Made by a program: the position numbers and the translations under genes. A DNA stretch of 47,600 nucleotides, taken from the NCBI GenBank assembly GCA_002737275.1, contig NSIG01000030.1, positions 1-47,600 on the forward strand, in the 5' to 3' direction. This DNA is from Opitutia bacterium (GTDB taxonomy: Bacteria > Verrucomicrobiota > Verrucomicrobiia > Opitutales > Opitutaceae). Below are positions 1 to 8,387 of this stretch, piece by piece. Within the stretch, counting starts at the first letter, position 1. Each line of letters starts with the position of its first letter. The notes under the pieces were generated by a model. That model ran no database searches and was not told where the DNA came from. It worked only from the letters and a program-made list of their open reading frames with translations.

Positions 1-869
1 ATCTGGGGGTGTTTCAGCGCGAGACGCACGTCGTCGGCATGAAAGAGGCCCTCGCGTGGTGCTGCGTCTGGGTGACGCTTGCCCTCAGTTTCGGCGGGCT
101 GCTCTGGCAATGGCGCGGACCCGAATCCGCCCAGCAATTTCTCGCCGGCTACCTGATCGAGCTCTGCCTAAGCGTGGACAACGTCTTCGTGTTCATCCTC
201 GTCTTCGCCTACTTCAAGGTCGAGCCGCGCTACCAGCACCGCGTCCTCTTCTGGGGCATCATCGGCGCCGTGCTCATGCGCGCGGTGTTCATCATCGTCG
301 GGGTGGAGGTGATCGAACGCTTCCACTGGGTCCTCTATGTTTTCGGCGCATTCCTCGTCTACACCGGCGTCAAGATGGCCCTGCCCAGCAAAGAGGCCGA
401 GGTCGATCCCGAGCATAATTTCGCGGTCAAACTCTTCCGCCGCTTCTATCCCGTCGCCCCGCACAACGACCGCGGTCACTTTTTCACCATCCACAACGGC
501 CGGCGGATGGCTACCCCGCTTTTCATCGTGCTGATCGTGATCGAGACCACCGATCTCGTCTTTGCCCTCGATTCCCTGCCCGCTGTGCTCGCAATCACCA
601 AGGATAGTTTCATCGCGCTCACCTCAAACATCTTCGCCATCCTCGGCCTGCGCTCCCTCTACTTCGCTCTCAGCGGCATTATGGGGCTTTTTCGTTTTCT
701 CAAAGTCGGGCTGTCCGTCATCCTCGTTTTCATCGGCGTGAAAATGCTGATCGAACACTGGATGAAAATCTCCACCGGCACTTCGCTCGCGGTGATCGGC
801 GGCGTGCTGACCACCTCGATCCTCATGTCCGTCGTCATCAAGTCGCCTAAGGCCCCGCCTCTCCGCTGA
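1..869 (+). CDS. TerC/Alx-family integral membrane protein (5' end outside window)
   Basis: Polytopic membrane protein of the TerC/Alx family, which is linked to metal (manganese) handling and tellurite resistance. The family signature is visible: the acidic membrane motif ELCLSVDNVFVF and, later, VIETTDLVFALDSLPA, both with conserved Asp residues inside membrane segments. About seven to eight hydrophobic segments can be seen. The ORF track starts at a GTG at base 9, but the frame stays open to the window edge (CTG GGG GTG), and the residues LGVFQRETHVVGMKEAL align with a position about 20 residues into Alx-type proteins. The true start therefore lies upstream and this entry is partial. It is followed 10 bp later by sbtA on the same strand, so the three genes may be co-transcribed. 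Family assignment is firm; substrate is unknown. Confidence 0.93.
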   Translation, partial: LGVFQRETHVVGMKEALAWCCVWVTLALSFGGLLWQWRGPESAQQFLAGYLIELCLSVDNVFVFILVFAYFKVEPRYQHRVLFWGIIGAVLMRAVFIIVGVEVIERFHWVLYVFGAFLVYTGVKMALPSKEAEVDPEHNFAVKLFRRFYPVAPHNDRGHFFTIHNGRRMATPLFIVLIVIETTDLVFALDSLPAVLAITKDSFIALTSNIFAILGLRSLYFALSGIMGLFRFLKVGLSVILVFIGVKMLIEHWMKISTGTSLAVIGGVLTTSILMSVVIKSPKAPPLR

Positions 870-879
870 TCGTCGATTG

Positions 880-1881
880 ATGAATTTCGACCAGCTGCTC
901 ACCAACTTCCTTAGCCCCCCGATCCTGTTTTTTTTGCTCGGGCTCCTCGCCACGCTGGTCAAGAGCGACCTCGAGCTGCCGGCCCCGCTGCCCAAGATTC
1001 TTTCGCTTTATCTGCTCCTCGCGATCGGCTTCAAAGGCGGCGTCGAGCTCGCCCATAGCGGGCTCACGCTTCAGATCGCCCTCACTCTCGGCGTCGCGAT
1101 GATCGCGGCGGTCGTGGTCCCGGTCTATACCTACTTCGTCCTGCGGCTGAAACTCGACTCCGCCAATGCCGCCGCCATCGCCGCCACCTACGGCTCCATC
1201 AGCGCCGTCACCTTCATCACCGCCGCCGCCTTTCTCGACGCCACCAAGGTTCCCTACTCGGGCCACATGGTCGCCGCGATGGCGCTCATGGAATCGCCCG
1301 CCATCGTCGTCGGCGTCGTCCTTGCCCGGCTCGCCGCCAAACGCTCGGCCACACCCGGTACCGATTCCGCCGATGCCGAACCCGTCGATTGGGGCCACAT
1401 CGGGCGCGACGCGTTTCTCAACGGCTCGGTGTTCCTGCTCGTTGGCAGTCTGATCGTCGGCGCGCTCACCGGCAACCGCCCGGGCGCCGTGGCCCTCGTG
1501 CCGTTCACCAACGAACTGTTCACCGGCGTGCTCGCCCTCTTCCTCCTCGATATGGGCATCATCGCCGCGCGGCGCCTCGGGGATCTCCGCCGGGCCGGCG
1601 TCTTTCTCACGTGTTTCGCGATCATTGTTCCGCTGTTGAACGCCGCCCTCGGCCTGCTCGGCGCGTGGCTCCTCGGTCTCAGCCACGGCGACGGCCTGCT
1701 CTTCGTCATTCTATGCGCCAGCGCCAGTTACATTGCCGTGCCCGCCGCCATGCGCCTCGCCATCCCCGAGGCCAACCCGAGCCTCTACGTCACCATGTCT
1801 CTCGCCCTCACGTTTCCTTTCAACATCCTCATCGGCATCCCACTTTACGGAGCCGCTGTCGCCGCCGTCTTCGGCCCCTGA
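880..1881 (+). CDS. sbtA: SbtA-type sodium-dependent bicarbonate transporter
   Basis: A 333-residue inner-membrane permease of the SbtA (DUF897) family, whose characterised cyanobacterial members take up bicarbonate with sodium. About ten hydrophobic segments form two inverted halves. Family-typical stretches are visible: the N-terminal LLAIGFKGGVEL, the mid-region ATYGSISAVTFITAAAFL and the C-terminal CASASYIAVPAAMRLAIPEA. The track start at 877 is a TTG directly before an ATG at 880; the ATG is preferred. A PII-like sbtB follows after 11 bp, the same pairing as in cyanobacteria, which supports the assignment. In a heterotroph the imported bicarbonate would feed anaplerotic carboxylases or pH balance; that role is inference. 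Confidence 0.92.
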   Translation: MNFDQLLTNFLSPPILFFLLGLLATLVKSDLELPAPLPKILSLYLLLAIGFKGGVELAHSGLTLQIALTLGVAMIAAVVVPVYTYFVLRLKLDSANAAAIAATYGSISAVTFITAAAFLDATKVPYSGHMVAAMALMESPAIVVGVVLARLAAKRSATPGTDSADAEPVDWGHIGRDAFLNGSVFLLVGSLIVGALTGNRPGAVALVPFTNELFTGVLALFLLDMGIIAARRLGDLRRAGVFLTCFAIIVPLLNAALGLLGAWLLGLSHGDGLLFVILCASASYIAVPAAMRLAIPEANPSLYVTMSLALTFPFNILIGIPLYGAAVAAVFGP

Positions 1882-1892
1882 TTCCCCGCCCC

Positions 1893-2183
1893 ATGCAAGC
1901 CCTCAAAAAAGTTGAGATCATACTGAGCGCCCCCGAATTGCCGAAGCTCCAGCGACTCGTGGAAAAGCTCGGTCTCAACTACACTGTGTTCCACCACGCC
2001 ACCGGTCGCGGCGACCGCGGCATCCGTGCCGATGACGATCTTACCGGCGTCTTCACCAACATCTGCCTGCTCACCGCCTGCAAGGCCGAGCAACTCCCCG
2101 CGCTGGTCGAGGTCGTGCGGCCCCTGCTCAAGAAAACCGGCGGTCTCTGCCTCGTGAGCGACGTGCTGAGCGTCATACACTGA
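1893..2183 (+). CDS. sbtB: SbtB-like PII-family regulator of SbtA
   Basis: A 96-residue protein with the PII beta-alpha-beta layout. It starts KKVEIILSAPELPKLQRLVE, has a short glycine/arginine-rich loop GRGDRGIRADDD at the T-loop position, and ends in KKTGGLCLVSDVLSVIH. The ATG at 1893 was chosen because it opens the conserved PII strand; the longer ORF upstream is an out-of-frame shadow of sbtA. It lies 11 bp behind sbtA, so the two are almost certainly co-transcribed. Cyanobacterial SbtB binds adenine nucleotides and inhibits SbtA at the membrane. This copy ends right after the last core strand and lacks the C-terminal CGPxGC redox loop known from some SbtB proteins, so redox control is not expected. 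Confidence 0.85.
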   Translation: MQALKKVEIILSAPELPKLQRLVEKLGLNYTVFHHATGRGDRGIRADDDLTGVFTNICLLTACKAEQLPALVEVVRPLLKKTGGLCLVSDVLSVIH

Positions 2184-2199
2184 TCGGCTGCAAACTCGT

Positions 2200-2640
2200 T
2201 CACCGCAGAAACCGCGTGGCCCATTCAGGCCGGGCCAACGGCCGCGGCGTCCACTCACCCCAAATCTGGTAGCGATACCGCGCGGCCAGTTTATAGCCCG
2301 CGTCGCGCCAACGCGCCGGAATCACCCGCGCCCGAGCGAGCGCCAGACCCAGACCGCCAACCGCCCGCGCCGCCGCAAGCGCCCCGTCGGTGCGCAGCAG
2401 AAATTCCGGCCGTTCGCGTCGCGCCCAATCGGGCACGAAAACCAGCGAATCGAAATCCTCCGTCGGCAACCCGTGGGAACGCAGATACGCCTGCGCGGTC
2501 GGCCCCTGCAATGGCGCGAACTGCAGCACGGCCCGCCGGTCCAGCCTCAGCAACAGGCGCACGATCCGGTTGCACAGCCCGCATTCGCCGTCGAAAAACA
2601 GCACCGGGCCCGAGAGAGCGTTGGAAGCAGGCAGAGACAT
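2200..2640 (-). CDS. DCC-family thiol-disulfide oxidoreductase-like protein (DUF393)
   Basis: A 146-residue protein of the DUF393/YuxK 'DCC' family. The diagnostic thioredoxin-like start [19 protein letters not shown] is present, with the CxxC pair (CGLC) near residue 20. The middle has the family's hydrophobic strand DSLVFVP and the helical [21 protein letters not shown], and the end RYQIWGEW is typical. No signal peptide is seen, so it is probably cytoplasmic. Redox activity is inferred from the CxxC and has rarely been tested in this family. It converges with sbtB, leaving 16 bp between the stops. Confidence 0.9.
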   Translation of the reverse strand: MSLPASNALSGPVLFFDGECGLCNRIVRLLLRLDRRAVLQFAPLQGPTAQAYLRSHGLPTEDFDSLVFVPDWARRERPEFLLRTDGALAAARAVGGLGLALARARVIPARWRDAGYKLAARYRYQIWGEWTPRPLARPEWATRFLR

Positions 2641-2814
2641 CGCGTCGCACCACCACCATGCGCGGCCGCGGCCGAAAAGAAAGTCTCCGCTCGTGACTCG
2701 CGGAAATAATTATTGCGCCTAAACCCCTCGCCCATCCCGGCAGTGAAACCCAAAAGTAACGCAGCCCCAATTGCCCCGCCTCGACGTCGCGGAGTTAAAC
2801 GAGCGACCGGCCGG

Positions 2815-3270
2815 TCAATTCACTGCGACGGTGATTTTGCGCGGTTTGGCTTCTTCGCGCTGCGGCAACGTGACCGTGAGCACGCCGTTTTCGAGAGCGG
2901 CAGAGACCTTGTCGGCCTGCACTTCCGCGGCGATGGGAACGGAGCGACTCAGCGAAAAAGACTGCTCGGCTTGGCCCGCCACCGCCGGCGGCTTGCGCGT
3001 GGCGATGAGGGTAAGCGTGCCGTCGGTGAATTCGACGCCGATGTCGACGCGCTTCACGCCGGGCAAATCAGCGCGGAGGTAGATATTGTCCTTGTCCTCG
3101 AACAGATCGACCGGGAGGCGATGGTCGGCCGGCGCAGCAACATCACCAAGCGCGGCTTCAAACAAACAGTCGATTTCGGTCTCAAGGCCTGACCACGGCG
3201 AGCGTTGAAAACTGCCGTAGGGCGGCGTGAAGTTGCGGCCACTGGGCTAGGTATATCGGACGATTCTCAT
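2815..3270 (-). pseudogene. Hsp20/alpha-crystallin small heat-shock gene with in-frame TAG near its start
   Basis: The alpha-crystallin core is intact from about residue 50 to the end: LFEDKDNIYLRADLPGV, then GTLTLIATRK, then the closing ENGVLTVTLPQRE with the A-x-x-x-N-G-V-L-type signature. The ORF track begins at a TTG (3165), giving only 116 residues. Reading the same frame upstream gives ATG at 3270, MRIVRYT, then TAG (3247-3249), then PSGRNFTPPYGSFQRSPWSG and LETEIDCLFEA. That upstream stretch looks like a genuine small-heat-shock N-terminal arm, and the frame is unbroken except for the TAG. Either this is a recent nonsense allele, the core is made by internal initiation at the TTG, or the base is an assembly error. 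No strong ribosome-binding site precedes the TTG. Confidence 0.8.
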
Positions 3271-3734
3271 GGTGATGGTTGGATTGATCCTTGAATCCGC
3301 AGCAGCCCACCCCTCCAAATTTATTAACCACGGATGCACACGAATTAACCCGGATAAAGGCGCGGAACCGGCTTCACCTCATCGGTAATTCGTTCGTTTC
3401 TCCCATCTATTTGGTATCCGTGTCCATTCGTATGCATCCGTGGTTCAACTGCCGTTTTTAGGTTGATTGGAGTGTTTTTGTTCGCGGGCGTTGCGCCCTT
3501 GAAGCGCCGCACCCTTCGCCCATTCGATGCCGGACTGCGCCGCCGCTACCTCGCGATCATACCGCGATTTGTTTCCCGCCGCCTTCGCGCCGTGTGCGAA
3601 AATTGCGCGCCTGCTCCGTCGCGCCTGAGCAAAATCGATCCGCCCCGTGCAACACCGCTCTCGCTTTGGCCTTACCCGCGGAAAATTCGTGCTCCGCCAC
3701 CCAAACCGTGGTTCGCTTCGAATACGCTTACACC
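3271..3734. other. Intergenic region without a supported gene
   Basis: A 464-bp gap between the divergently read Hsp20 gene and the PatB-like gene. It holds a 31-nt imperfect inverted repeat (listed separately), and its central part is less GC-rich than the flanks. The two ORFs offered here are low-complexity, arginine/serine-rich and match no family I recognise. Promoters for both neighbours probably lie here, but no convincing -35/-10 pair was identified. Confidence 0.6.
3326..3445. repeat. Imperfect extragenic inverted repeat with 31-nt arms
   Basis: The left arm (3326-3356) begins AACCACGGATGCACACGAAT and the right arm (3415-3445) is its reverse complement, ending CGTATGCATCCGTGGTT, with about five mismatches over 31 positions. 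A 58-nt spacer separates the arms. The word ACGGATGCACACGAATT / ATCCGTGTCCATTCGT resembles extragenic elements I associate with Verrucomicrobiota genomes, so this is probably one member of a dispersed family; copy number cannot be judged from one window. It could fold into a long hairpin in RNA from either strand. Confidence 0.7.
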
Positions 3735-4889
3735 ATGACCTTCGACTTCGAAACGCCCCACGCCCGCCTCGGCACCGATTCCCAGAAATGGCAAAAGTAT
3801 GCCGGCCGAGACATCCTCCCACTCTGGGTGGCCGACATGGACTTCAAATCGTCCCCCTCAATTTTGGCCGCTCTGCACGCCCGTGTTGAAGAAGGTATTT
3901 TCGGCTATGCCCGCCCGATGAAGTCCACCGTCGACGCCGTCGTCGACGCCTGCGCCCGCAACTATGGCTGGCACATCGACGGCTCGTGGATCGTCTGGCT
4001 GCCGGGGCTCGTCTGCGGGCTCAACGTCACCGCCCAAGCATTCGCTCAAAGCGGCGATGCCGTGCTCACCCTCACGCCGGTCTACCCCCCGTTCATGAGC
4101 GCACCAAAAAATTCCGCGCGCGTATCCACGCAAGCCCCCTTTGTTTTCTTCGCGGGCCGCTGGGAAATCGACTGGGCCGCACTTGAACGCGCCGTCACGC
4201 CGCGCACCAAACTTTTCTACCTTTGCAATCCGCACAACCCCCTCGCTCGCGTCTGGCGCCGCGACGAACTCACGCACCTCGCCGAGTTTTGCGAACGCCA
4301 CAACCTCGTGCTCTGCTCCGACGAGATCCACTGCGACCTCATCCTTGATCCGACGCTGCCCCATCTTCCCGCCGCCTCGCTCTCACCCGCCCTCGCCGCG
4401 CGCACGCTTACGCTGATGGCGCCGAGCAAGACCTACAATGTCCCCGGCCTCGGCACCTCCTTTGCGATCATCAGTGACCCGACGTTGCGCGCCCAGTTTG
4501 TGCGCGCCACCGCCGGTATCGTGGCCGAAGTCACTTGCCTCGGTTTCACCGCGTGCGAAGCGGCCTATCGGGACAGCGAGCCGTGGCGGCAGGCCTTGCT
4601 CACCACGCTGCGCGGCCATCGCGATTTCCTCCTTGATTTCATCGCGCGTGAACTTCCCGGCATCCGCGTCGAAGCGCCCATCGAGGCCACGTATCTCGCT
4701 TGGCTCAACGTGGCCGATCTCGACCTCGCCGATCCCATCGCCCACTTCGAAAAACACGGGGTTGGCCTGAGCGACGGCACGTATTTCGGCGCCCCGCAGG
4801 GCCACTACATGCGCCTAAATTTCGGCTGCACCCGCGCCACGCTCACCGAGGCGCTTCGACGCATGAAGACCGCCCTCGCCGCCCGGTAA
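3735..4889 (+). CDS. PatB/MalY-type PLP-dependent C-S beta-lyase (aminotransferase class I/II fold)
   Basis: A 384-residue PLP enzyme of the MalY/PatB group, whose members cleave cystathionine or other cysteine S-conjugates to pyruvate, ammonia and a thiol. The N-terminus LPLWVADMDFKSSPSILAAL is the group's hallmark. Further motifs are LTPVYPPF, the CNPHNP turn, the PLP-aspartate motif CSDEIHCDL and the Schiff-base lysine in APSKTYNVPGL. The C-terminal YMRLNFGC holds the carboxylate-binding arginine. The ATG at 3735 opens the protein just before the conserved region; the longer ORF upstream has no homologous sequence. Cytoplasmic. The exact substrate (cystathionine or another conjugate) cannot be told from sequence. 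Confidence 0.92.
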   Translation: MTFDFETPHARLGTDSQKWQKYAGRDILPLWVADMDFKSSPSILAALHARVEEGIFGYARPMKSTVDAVVDACARNYGWHIDGSWIVWLPGLVCGLNVTAQAFAQSGDAVLTLTPVYPPFMSAPKNSARVSTQAPFVFFAGRWEIDWAALERAVTPRTKLFYLCNPHNPLARVWRRDELTHLAEFCERHNLVLCSDEIHCDLILDPTLPHLPAASLSPALAARTLTLMAPSKTYNVPGLGTSFAIISDPTLRAQFVRATAGIVAEVTCLGFTACEAAYRDSEPWRQALLTTLRGHRDFLLDFIARELPGIRVEAPIEATYLAWLNVADLDLADPIAHFEKHGVGLSDGTYFGAPQGHYMRLNFGCTRATLTEALRRMKTALAAR

Positions 4890-5350
4890 CAGGCCTCGGG
4901 CCACCGGCCCGCCCCATTCTCGCCCGCCGGCAGAGACCGGCGACCTCGTGGCCGTCCCCGCGCTTTCCCGATTTATCCACGGGGCGGCCCAGCAGTCTGT
5001 TCACCGGATTTTCCGCTCCAACCCGCCCGGCCCTCGGTGCCCCCTTTTTAACGTCCCGTTTTCTACCAAGCCAAGTGTCGCGTAATGGGCGGCACTGGAT
5101 TCGCGGCCGATCTCACTGGGTTATCGGCCGCACCCACCCGACGGGGCGCCTCAGCATCACCATAGATCTTGCCGGTTTGGTTATGGCCGCCGCCGAAGCC
5201 ACCCGTCGTGCCGCGCGACGCGCCGATGCCCGCGCACCGGCGGTTGCGGGACGCCGAGCGCACACCCTCGCTTAGCCGGTGTTTCCGAGCAGGTGACACT
5301 GGCTTGGGAGTTGCGGGGCTGACCACGACAAACCACGTTCGAGGTCGTCC
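4890..5350. other. Intergenic region without a supported gene
   Basis: A 461-bp gap between two plus-strand genes. ORFs on both strands here (for example 5063-5326 minus) are compositionally odd and match nothing I recognise. No tRNA, hairpin-plus-T-tract terminator or palindrome stands out. It presumably carries the promoter of dusB. Confidence 0.5.
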
Positions 5351-6463
5351 ATGCGCATCGGGCCTTACCAGCTTTCGTCGAATCTGTTTCTCTCGCCACT
5401 CGCGGGTTATACTAACCTGCCCATGCGGCTCACCGTGCGTGAACTCGGCGGACTCGGCTGGGCCACCACCGATTTGGTCAACGCCCGCTCACTGATCGAG
5501 CGCAACCGCGTCGCCCTCCAACTCGTCGCCTCGTCGCCCGAAGACCGGCCGCTGGCGATTCAACTTTTTGGGAGTGTGCCCGAGGAGATGCGCGACGCCG
5601 CCGTAATCTGCCAAGAACTCGGGGCCCAGTCGGTCGACATCAATATGGGCTGCCCGGTAAAGAAGGTCGTCAATATCGGCGGCGGTTCCGCGATGATGAC
5701 CGAGCTCGGCAAGACCGCGTCGCTCGTCCGCGGCATGATTGCCGCCGTGAAGATCCCGGTCACAGCCAAGATGCGCCTCGGCTGGGATGACGACAATCTC
5801 ACCGCGCCCGACCTCGCGCGCGTGCTCGAGGACGTGGGGGTCGCCGCGATCTTCGTGCACGGCCGCACCCGGGCCCAGGGCTTTTCCGGCACGGTCAATC
5901 TCACCGGCATTCGCAGCGTGGTGGAGGCCGTCAAAAGCATTCCTGTCATCGGCAATGGCGACGTGACGACTCCTGCAGCCGTCCAACACATGTTTGCCGA
6001 AACGGGCTGCACCGGGGTGAGCATCGGTCGCGGCGCCTTCTATGATCCGTGGATTTTCCGGCGTACCGAACATCTGTTGCGCACGGGCGAACTCTTGCCC
6101 GAGGCGACGTTTGCCGAGCGGATTCGGGTGCTACGGCGCCATTTCGAACGCTACATCGAGTTTTACGGCGAGGACCATGGAGCGCGGCTTTTTCGTAAAG
6201 TCGCCCCGTGGTATGCTAAGCGTTTCGGACCTTCAAAACTGTTCAAGCAGCGCATTGTTTCCATCACCTCGCGGGCGGATTTTGAGGCCGCGCTCGCCGA
6301 ATACATCACGTGGCGTGCGCCCTTCTGTGACGAACACGGTGAGTCGCTGCCAAAGTATTCTCCCGCGCCGCTGGTCGCGTCTTTTATGCGTGACCCCGCC
6401 GACGCCGCCGTCTTCGCCCGCGAGTCGATCCCCGTGCCGAAGGGCCCGGTGGACACATGGTGA
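5351..6463 (+). CDS. dusB: tRNA-dihydrouridine synthase (DusB-like)
   Basis: A 370-residue flavoenzyme that reduces uridine to dihydrouridine in the tRNA D-loop using NADPH. Visible motifs in order: FLSPLAGYTNLPMR (FMN-barrel start), QLFGSVPEEM, VDINMGCPVKKVV with the catalytic Cys near residue 100, TAKMRLGWDDD, IFVHGRTRAQGFSG and VIGNGDVTTP, followed by GVSIGRGAFYDPWIFR. The TIM barrel is followed by the usual helical domain (about residues 245-320). A C-terminal tail rich in Ala and Pro adds some length. It stands alone; the MarC gene starts 80 bp downstream and may share its transcript. Confidence 0.94.
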   Translation: MRIGPYQLSSNLFLSPLAGYTNLPMRLTVRELGGLGWATTDLVNARSLIERNRVALQLVASSPEDRPLAIQLFGSVPEEMRDAAVICQELGAQSVDINMGCPVKKVVNIGGGSAMMTELGKTASLVRGMIAAVKIPVTAKMRLGWDDDNLTAPDLARVLEDVGVAAIFVHGRTRAQGFSGTVNLTGIRSVVEAVKSIPVIGNGDVTTPAAVQHMFAETGCTGVSIGRGAFYDPWIFRRTEHLLRTGELLPEATFAERIRVLRRHFERYIEFYGEDHGARLFRKVAPWYAKRFGPSKLFKQRIVSITSRADFEAALAEYITWRAPFCDEHGESLPKYSPAPLVASFMRDPADAAVFARESIPVPKGPVDTW

Positions 6464-6543
6464 GACGCACCGCGCCCGGTCACGAGCCGCAGCCCTGACG
6501 GCGCGGGATTGCGCGCTACCCCGCGCGGCGTCATCGTTTTTCC

Positions 6544-7224
6544 ATGCCCACCGTCAGTCACTTCTGGGAACTCATTCTCGGCACGATCATCGCGTTGATC
6601 CCGATGATCAACCCGCTTGCCTCGGCCCCGACGTTTCTCGCCATCACCGAGGGCGATACGCACGAACGGCGTCTACAGCAGCTGCGAATGGCGTGCGTCT
6701 ACATGGTCGCGATTCTCGTGAGTTTCCTGATCGGCGGCACGTTTATCATGGGGTTTTTCGGCATCTCGATCCCGGGTTTGCGCATCGCAGGCGGATTGCT
6801 CGTCGCCGGCATCGGCTCGACCATGCTGATGGCGGCGCCCCGTGAGGTCTTCACCGACGATGCCGCCCAACAGGCCGCGCGGGCGAAGCGCGACGTCTCG
6901 TTCTCCCCACTCGCGATGCCGATGCTCAGCGGCCCGGGCGCGATCGCCGTCACCATCGGCTTTACCTCGCTCGCGACGAGCTGGCTCGACTACGTCGCGA
7001 TCATACTCGGCATTCTAATCGTGGCGGCGATCACCTACTGCACCCTGCGACTTTCCGAACGCGTCGTAGTGGTGATTGGGACCAACGGCATGAACGCACT
7101 CTCAAAAGTCATGGGCTTCTTGATTCTATGCATCGGCATCCAGTTCGTCGTGAACGGAGTCCTGGGCATCGCGACCGACCCGGTCTTGCTGCGGAGCATC
7201 CGAGACGCCGTGCAGCCCCGTTGA
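6544..7224 (+). CDS. MarC-family (UPF0056) integral membrane protein
   Basis: A 226-residue inner-membrane protein with six predicted segments and the MarC-family pattern: IALIPMINPLASAPTFLAIT in the first hairpin, GISIPGLRIAGGLLVAGIG in the middle and SPLAMPMLSGPGAIAVTIG starting the second half. The two NP/GPGAI half-repeats are typical. Despite the name, MarC is not shown to confer drug resistance and its transport role is unknown. The ATG at 6544 is the only one giving the conserved N-terminus. Confidence 0.92.
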   Translation: MPTVSHFWELILGTIIALIPMINPLASAPTFLAITEGDTHERRLQQLRMACVYMVAILVSFLIGGTFIMGFFGISIPGLRIAGGLLVAGIGSTMLMAAPREVFTDDAAQQAARAKRDVSFSPLAMPMLSGPGAIAVTIGFTSLATSWLDYVAIILGILIVAAITYCTLRLSERVVVVIGTNGMNALSKVMGFLILCIGIQFVVNGVLGIATDPVLLRSIRDAVQPR

Positions 7225-7247
7225 GCGCCCGCCGCTCGTAGTCCGAA

Positions 7248-7964
7248 TCAGTACCGCTTGGAAACTTTCGCTCCGGAGCGATCCACAAAGTTCAGGATCC
7301 GATTCTCGGCATCGATACCTTCGAACGAAATCGCCAAGCCTTCATCAAGCATCTGCCCCACCCGCATGAGCCGCCCGTAAATCAACGCACGCGGAGGTGG
7401 GCCCTCATATATACCGGTGACTTTCGCGTCGGTCACTAGGTGGCGAAAAGCCGCACTCGCCTCTTTGCTGGCTTGAATCTCGGTCATCACGCTCACTCCC
7501 GGCGCAATCGCGGCCGATGCAGAAAAGCGGCTCAAGGCCGGGGCACGGCGGCCGACCCACTCTCCCGGCAGGGGCGGGCCCAACGCCCACGAGCCGGAGC
7601 GATCGCGGCCAGCCTTTCCGACGGCGTCGGGCCGGCGGGCGAATGGCGCTTCGGTCCGGCGGCCTGAACCGCTCGCGGGCGGAGTTTGATCACGGGAACT
7701 GCTTCTTCGGAATCGAGCATCGGAGCTGCCGGCGGCGTTGGCCCACCAGGGCTGGCAGGAACCGCAGCTGGAGCCGAAGCTACCGGGTTCATCTCAGACT
7801 CGGAGCGAGCTTGGGCTTAAGTCTTGAGCGCGGCGCGTCTCCCGCGGGGCTCGAAGCGTTGGGGGCAGATGCCACCGGCGGCACCACGGCTCCATCGGTC
7901 GCAGCTAGGCCGCAACTGCAGGAAAACGCGGCTTTAGTTTTAGCGGGGGCGTCTCCTCACTCAT
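7248..7964 (-). pseudogene. Frameshifted proline-rich protein gene (at least three frame breaks)
   Basis: The track's 7248-7583 ORF is only the C-terminal piece. Upstream, minus-strand coding-like sequence continues through all three frames. From ATG 7964 it reads MSEETPPLKLKPRFPAVAA, then TAG. One frame over is ATDGAVVPPV followed by RSRLKPKLAPS; in the next frame is MNPVASAPAAVPAS, later PVIKLRPRAVQAAG; and finally comes the C-terminal block YEGPPPRALIYGRLMRVGQM, ending VDRSGAKVSKRY. The repeated 'LKLKPR/RLKPKL/IKLRPR' phrase across the three frames shows they belong to one gene. Each shift is in the same direction, as expected from single-base losses. The intact product would be a Pro/Ala-rich protein with a compact C-terminal beta domain of unknown role. 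It is either a pseudogene or an indel-damaged assembly. Confidence 0.7.
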
Positions 7965-8062
7965 TGCCGTGATCGAAACGAATTCCTCGCCACACGAAAC
8001 CAAAAAGATTCCCTCGCGGTCCAATTCGGCCTGAACCACGTTGGTAATTCGCTGAAACTACC

Positions 8063-8320
8063 ATGATCCGTCCCATATCGCTCCTGTTCGCCTTCATTTG
8101 CCTCCAACTGACCGCCGGTTGCCTGGGTTCGCGCAAAAATCCGAAGCCCAAGGAAAACCAAGCTATCGCCGCCGAGCTCGAAGAGAGCTTCCGCCAACGC
8201 TGGATAGAAAAGCGGGCCGGTGAATTGACCGGCAAAGGCGTCGCTGCCGACCTCGCCCGCACGCAGGCGTTTGAAGAATTTAAGGTGAAGTTCAACTTCC
8301 CCGAGCCCAAGAAAAAGTGA
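8063..8320 (+). CDS. Small lipoprotein, hypothetical
   Basis: An 85-residue protein with a lipoprotein signal: MIRPISLLFAFICLQ followed by the lipobox LTAGC, giving a mature lipidated Cys near residue 20. The mature part is charged and helical, with ELEESFRQRWIEKRAGEL and ending FNFPEPKKK. A lysine-rich tail after a short helix would suit a periplasmic peptide anchored in a membrane. I do not recognise a family. It sits 67 bp upstream of rarD on the same strand. Confidence 0.75.
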   Translation: MIRPISLLFAFICLQLTAGCLGSRKNPKPKENQAIAAELEESFRQRWIEKRAGELTGKGVAADLARTQAFEEFKVKFNFPEPKKK

Positions 8321-8387
8321 TGCACGGAGGCGTGCGCCCGGCTTTTTCCAGACAGGTCCGCTCGATTCGGGGCCGGGCCAAGGTCGG

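Noticed and set aside
847-1686. Long minus-strand ORF antisense to sbtA
   Set aside because: Asp/Gly/Glu-rich sequence typical of the antisense frame of a GC-rich membrane-protein gene; no family features.
5063-5326. Possible gene on the minus strand before dusB
   Set aside because: No family match, atypical composition and no plausible start context.
7517-7972. 151-residue plus-strand ORF over the frameshifted gene
   Set aside because: Low-complexity Arg/Ser/Gly sequence; the minus strand has clear coding phrases across three frames.
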